Assembly (NCBI GenBank): GCA_947177105.1
Contig: CAMWTF010000092.1
Location: 1 to 8,172, forward strand
Length of the DNA: 8,172 bases
Reading direction: 5' to 3'
Source: an uncultured Lachnospiraceae bacterium
GTDB lineage: Bacteria > Bacillota > Clostridia > Lachnospirales > Lachnospiraceae
Shown here piece by piece: positions 6,501 to 8,172 of the stretch. The notes beneath the pieces were generated by a model. It did not search any database, was not told the DNA's origin, and was given only the letters and a program-made list of their open reading frames with translations. Every line of letters begins with the position of its first letter. Position 1 is the stretch's first letter. The position numbers and the translations under genes were made by a program.

Positions 6501-6779
6501 ATAGAGGCTCGGCGCGTCAACAAGATGCAGGAGGGCAGACCCAATATTGTGGACGAGGTTATGAACGGCAAGATACAGCTGATCGTGAACACCCCGGCCA
6601 CCAAGGAGGAGAAACTCTTTGACGACAGCTATATCCGCAAGACGGCCATCAAGGCCAGAGTGCCCTACATGACCACCATGGCGGCGGCCAAGGCCACTGC
6701 CGAGGGAATCCGCACCGTGATCAAGGAAGGGGAGATTGGCGTGATGTCCCTGCAGGAGATCCATGCGGCGATTCAGTAA
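3561..6779 (+). CDS. carB: Carbamoyl-phosphate synthase large subunit
   Basis: This 1072-residue synthetase subunit makes carbamoyl phosphate from bicarbonate, two ATP and ammonia channelled from the CarA glutaminase, feeding pyrimidine and arginine synthesis. The length equals the family norm (E. coli CarB is 1073). The first ATP-grasp half (about 1-400) starts VLIIGSGPIIIGQACEFDY and carries the metal-binding EINPRTSRSSAL (Glu298, Asn300). An oligomerisation region follows (about 401-550). The second half starts at about 551 with IMILGGGPNRIGQGIEFDY and carries LEANPRASRTVP (Glu833, Asn835). The allosteric MGS-like domain starts near 936, with ILATGTTYELL and VNKMQEGRPNI; Lys988 corresponds to the effector-binding lysine of E. 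coli. The ATG at 3561 is 6 bases after AGGAGG (3549-3554) and matches the family N-terminus (MSKRTDIKKV). No carA adjoins it. The attenuator-like leader suggests pyrimidine or arginine control. Confidence 0.97.
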   Translation: MSKRTDIKKVLIIGSGPIIIGQACEFDYSGTQACKALRQLGYQIVLVNSNPATIMTDPGIADVTYIEPLNVKRLEQIIDKERPDAILPNLGGQSGLNLCSELANAGVLDKYNVKVIGVQVDAIERGEDRIEFKKTMNKLGIEMARSEVAYSVEEALSIADRLGYPVVLRPAYTMGGAGGGLVYNVEELRTVCSRGLQASLVGQVLVEESILGWEELELEVVRDAKGNMITVCFIENIDPLGVHTGDSFCSAPMLTISQELQKRLQEQAYKIVNEVEVIGGTNVQFAHDPVSDRIVVIEINPRTSRSSALASKATGFPIALVSAMLASGLTLDEIPCGVCGTLDKYVPGGDYVVIKFARWAFEKFKDSEDKLGTQMRAVGEVMSIGKTYKEAFQKAIRSLEIGRYGLGFAKDFHEKSKEELLKLLVVPTSERQFIMYEALRKGATVEELFRLTKIKHYFIEQMKELVEEEEALLAMKGSMPEKAVLEQAKKNGFADRYLSKLLEVPEEEIRRVRTSYGITESWEPVHVFGTKDSAYYYSTYNAPDKTTVSDKKKIMILGGGPNRIGQGIEFDYCCVHAAFALKELGFETIIVNCNPETVSTDYDTSDKLYFEPLTLEDVLSIYEKEKPVGVIAQFGGQTPLNLAADLKKNGVRILGTSPEVIDMAEDRDLFRGMMEKLGIPMPEAGMAVDVSEALEIAGRIGYPVMVRPSYVLGGRGMEVVSEPESLRQYMAAAVGVTPDRPILIDRFLRHATECEADAIADGRHAYVPAVMEHIELAGVHSGDSACILPSKNIPEELVTTIKEYTRKIAEEMGVCGLMNMQYAIEDGKVYVLEANPRASRTVPLVSKVCGVQMVKLATQIMTRELTGMASPIEGMKEVKPVYYGVKEAVFPFNMFQEVDPVLGPEMRSTGEVLGLATNVGEAFFKAQEATQTKLPTSGTVLFSVSGKDKPEVVEIAQVFAECGFNILATGTTYELLVNSGIEARRVNKMQEGRPNIVDEVMNGKIQLIVNTPATKEEKLFDDSYIRKTAIKARVPYMTTMAAAKATAEGIRTVIKEGEIGVMSLQEIHAAIQ

Positions 6780-6791
6780 GCGATATAAATA

Positions 6792-6852
6792 AGCATAAAG
6801 ATTGCCATAGGAGTCCGGCAAAGGCGCTGGAGATTTCTGTGGCAATTATGCT
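6792..6852 (+). repeat. Long hairpin downstream of carB, without a T tail
   Basis: AGCATA (6792-6797) pairs with TATGCT (6847-6852). After a 3-base bulge, ATTGCCATAG (6801-6810) pairs fully with CTGTGGCAAT (6837-6846) counting one wobble. TCCGGC (6814-6819) then pairs with GCTGGA (6826-6831) around a 6-base loop. It starts 13 bases after the carB stop. With no T run on either side it is not a standard terminator; it could protect the carB message 3' end or be a repeat-type palindrome. The rest of 6853-6960 shows no ORF or promoter I can support. Confidence 0.6.
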
Positions 6853-6981
6853 GTGGATTCAGAGGCGAGACGGCAGCAGATCTTATCTTACGGCAGAATA
6901 GTGATGGCATATCAAATTGGACAGCAGGACATTGCGTGTGGAATGCTCTCCAGATGGATGTAATTTAGGGAGGAACGAAAA

Positions 6982-7599
6982 ATGGGATTGTTTAATAAAG
7001 CAAAAAACAGTAAGAAGCTTACGCCGGATATGGCCGGTTACAGGCCGGAGCCAGAGTGGTGGCCTGATTTGACCGAATACCGAAAGGGAATGCTTTTGCA
7101 CAATATATCTTTTGAGGATATAGATGCGCTGCTGAAAGAATATGCGGCAATATGCTCAGATAAGAAACAGGTGATATGTGATTTTGGCTATACATCTCTT
7201 CCGGACGACCCGGCATGGATTTATTTGGAGTTCCCGAACTTTGAAGGGATCCCCCACTATAAGAATTTCTGGAATTATCAGAACCTTTTGATCTGGTTAA
7301 GCCAGAAGGCGGACAGGGAATTTTGTCTTGCGATTCCCAGAAACCAGTATCAACCGCTTTTTTTATCCACGATGGACAAGCAGAATCCCCGAGGGGATTC
7401 CTGCGTGGGAATCTATGCGGACAGGGATTTTTATTTTGAGGTTCCCGGCGACCTGTTTGAGTGGGGGCCTGTACCCACATCGCCTTTTAACTATGTAGGT
7501 TTTCTGAAGGATACTTTTCAGTTTGATACGCAGTGGATACCGAAGGTGGTAAATTGTGAGTGGAAGAAAACCCGGATCACGCTGACCTTTTCGGAGTAG
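6982..7599 (+). CDS. Hypothetical cytosolic protein, 205 residues
   Basis: I do not recognise this family. The protein is soluble, with no signal peptide or membrane helix, and is rich in aromatic residues. A Lys-rich N-terminus (MGLFNKAKNSKKL) leads to PEPEWWPDLTEYRKGM (23-37), a helical stretch FEDIDALLKEYAAI (44-57), a central segment with FWNYQNLLIWLSQ (96-108), and a C-terminal part with many Trp, Phe and Tyr (150-195). No catalytic or metal-binding motif stands out. ATG at 6982 follows GGAGG (6969-6973) at 8 bases, so the start is firm. It lies 202 bases after carB, separated by a hairpin, and 77 bases before an acetyltransferase gene with which it is probably co-transcribed. Its lower GC than carB hints at a different history. 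Confidence 0.8.
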   Translation: MGLFNKAKNSKKLTPDMAGYRPEPEWWPDLTEYRKGMLLHNISFEDIDALLKEYAAICSDKKQVICDFGYTSLPDDPAWIYLEFPNFEGIPHYKNFWNYQNLLIWLSQKADREFCLAIPRNQYQPLFLSTMDKQNPRGDSCVGIYADRDFYFEVPGDLFEWGPVPTSPFNYVGFLKDTFQFDTQWIPKVVNCEWKKTRITLTFSE

Positions 7600-7676
7600 A
7601 TTTCCGGTGATCAGGGAGTATATCGGAGCAGGAAATCGGGTTTGGGGAACGGAAAACAACTATTGGGAGGTAAGCA

Positions 7677-8172
7677 GTGAATATAATCTGTAAGGATCTG
7701 TGTATCAGAAACGCGGGAAACGCCGACTGCGCCCAGCTTGCAAAATGGTGGAACGACGGCAGTGTAATGGCCCATGCCGGTTTTCCGGGCGGGCTGGGCA
7801 CAACGGCTGAAAAGATACAGGAACAAATCGCAAGCGACAGTGACAAAACAAAGCGTCGGCTGATCATAGAGCACAAAGGCTCTGCAATCGGCGAGATGAG
7901 TTATTATAATCGGGAAAACAATATTGCTGAAATCGGCATAAAGATCTGCAATGCGGATTACCAGGAAAGGGGCCTGGGAAGGGTACTTCTGAGTATGCTC
8001 ATAGGAGAGCTATTTTCTATGGGATATGTGAAGATCATTCTGGATACAAACCTGAAAAATACCAGGGCGCAGCATGTCTATGAGGTGCTGGGTTTTCAAA
8101 AGGTCAGAATAAATGAAAATTCCTGGACGGATCAGGCAGGCGAGGTTCAGTCGTCGGTTGATTATGAATTAG
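7677..8172 (+). CDS. GNAT-family N-acetyltransferase, 3' end outside the window
   Basis: The frame opens with GTG at 7677, 6 bases after GGGAGG (7665-7670). An in-frame TAA at 7671-7673 excludes any earlier start. 165 codons are present and no stop is reached. The protein opens MNIICKDLCIRNAGNADCAQ, the first strand of a GNAT fold, continues with LIIEHKGSAIGEMSYY (62-77), and carries the acetyl-CoA pyrophosphate-binding motif QERGLG (96-101) followed by helix RVLLSMLIGEL. The late segment NTRAQHVYEVLGFQKV (128-143) is the usual GNAT C-terminal helix-strand with the conserved Asn and Tyr. The shape is closest to RimJ/RimL-like and antibiotic-type acetyltransferases. The acceptor (protein N-terminus, aminoglycoside, polyamine or other) cannot be told. 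It probably shares a transcript with the preceding 205-residue protein gene. Confidence 0.88.
   Translation, partial: MNIICKDLCIRNAGNADCAQLAKWWNDGSVMAHAGFPGGLGTTAEKIQEQIASDSDKTKRRLIIEHKGSAIGEMSYYNRENNIAEIGIKICNADYQERGLGRVLLSMLIGELFSMGYVKIILDTNLKNTRAQHVYEVLGFQKVRINENSWTDQAGEVQSSVDYEL

Noticed and set aside
5052..6845. A 597-codon open frame on the minus strand inside carB, and a similar 360-codon one at 3846-4928
   Set aside because: These are antisense shadows of a GC-rich, highly conserved gene; the translations are His/Gly/Leu-rich with no recognisable domain and no ribosome site.

Overview
The window looks like a chromosomal segment of a gut-type Clostridia bacterium, most likely a Lachnospiraceae (Clostridium cluster XIVa) relative. 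The reasons are strong AGGAGG-type ribosome sites, TTGACA/TATAAT-type promoters, moderately GC-rich genes with AT-rich spacers, and protein families typical of that group: a fructokinase-like ROK kinase, an ECF sigma factor paired with a membrane protein, and a carB of Bacillus/Clostridium size. This placement is inference from style and families, not from a search.

Left part (1-1307): the first 26 codons of a TetR-type repressor run leftward off the window. Its consensus promoter carries a 30-bp near-perfect palindrome over the -10, which suggests self-repression. Diverging from it, with its own promoter, is a ROK-family sugar kinase that has an intact zinc site.

Middle part (1308-3217): an ECF-type sigma factor is followed by a single-pass membrane protein with a short cytoplasmic head and a long acidic outer region, the usual layout of a sigma/anti-sigma pair. 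Their 152-base spacer is filled by two nested hairpins that compete for one shared arm. A possible ECF-type promoter upstream of the sigma gene suggests autoregulation.

Right part (3218-8172): a promoter, a 31-codon leader ORF ending in a T-rich tract, and an intrinsic terminator precede carB, the large subunit of carbamoyl-phosphate synthetase. This order is what a pyrBI-style transcription attenuator would look like. Two copies of the repeat seen in the sigma/anti-sigma spacer lie between the terminator and the carB start. No carA is next to carB. Downstream are a large hairpin without a T tail, an unrecognised 205-residue cytosolic protein, and a GNAT acetyltransferase cut by the window end. 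The last two are probably co-transcribed and look more AT-rich than carB.

The most notable material is regulatory: the carB leader, the structured spacer between the sigma and membrane-protein genes, and the repeat family that links these two leaders.
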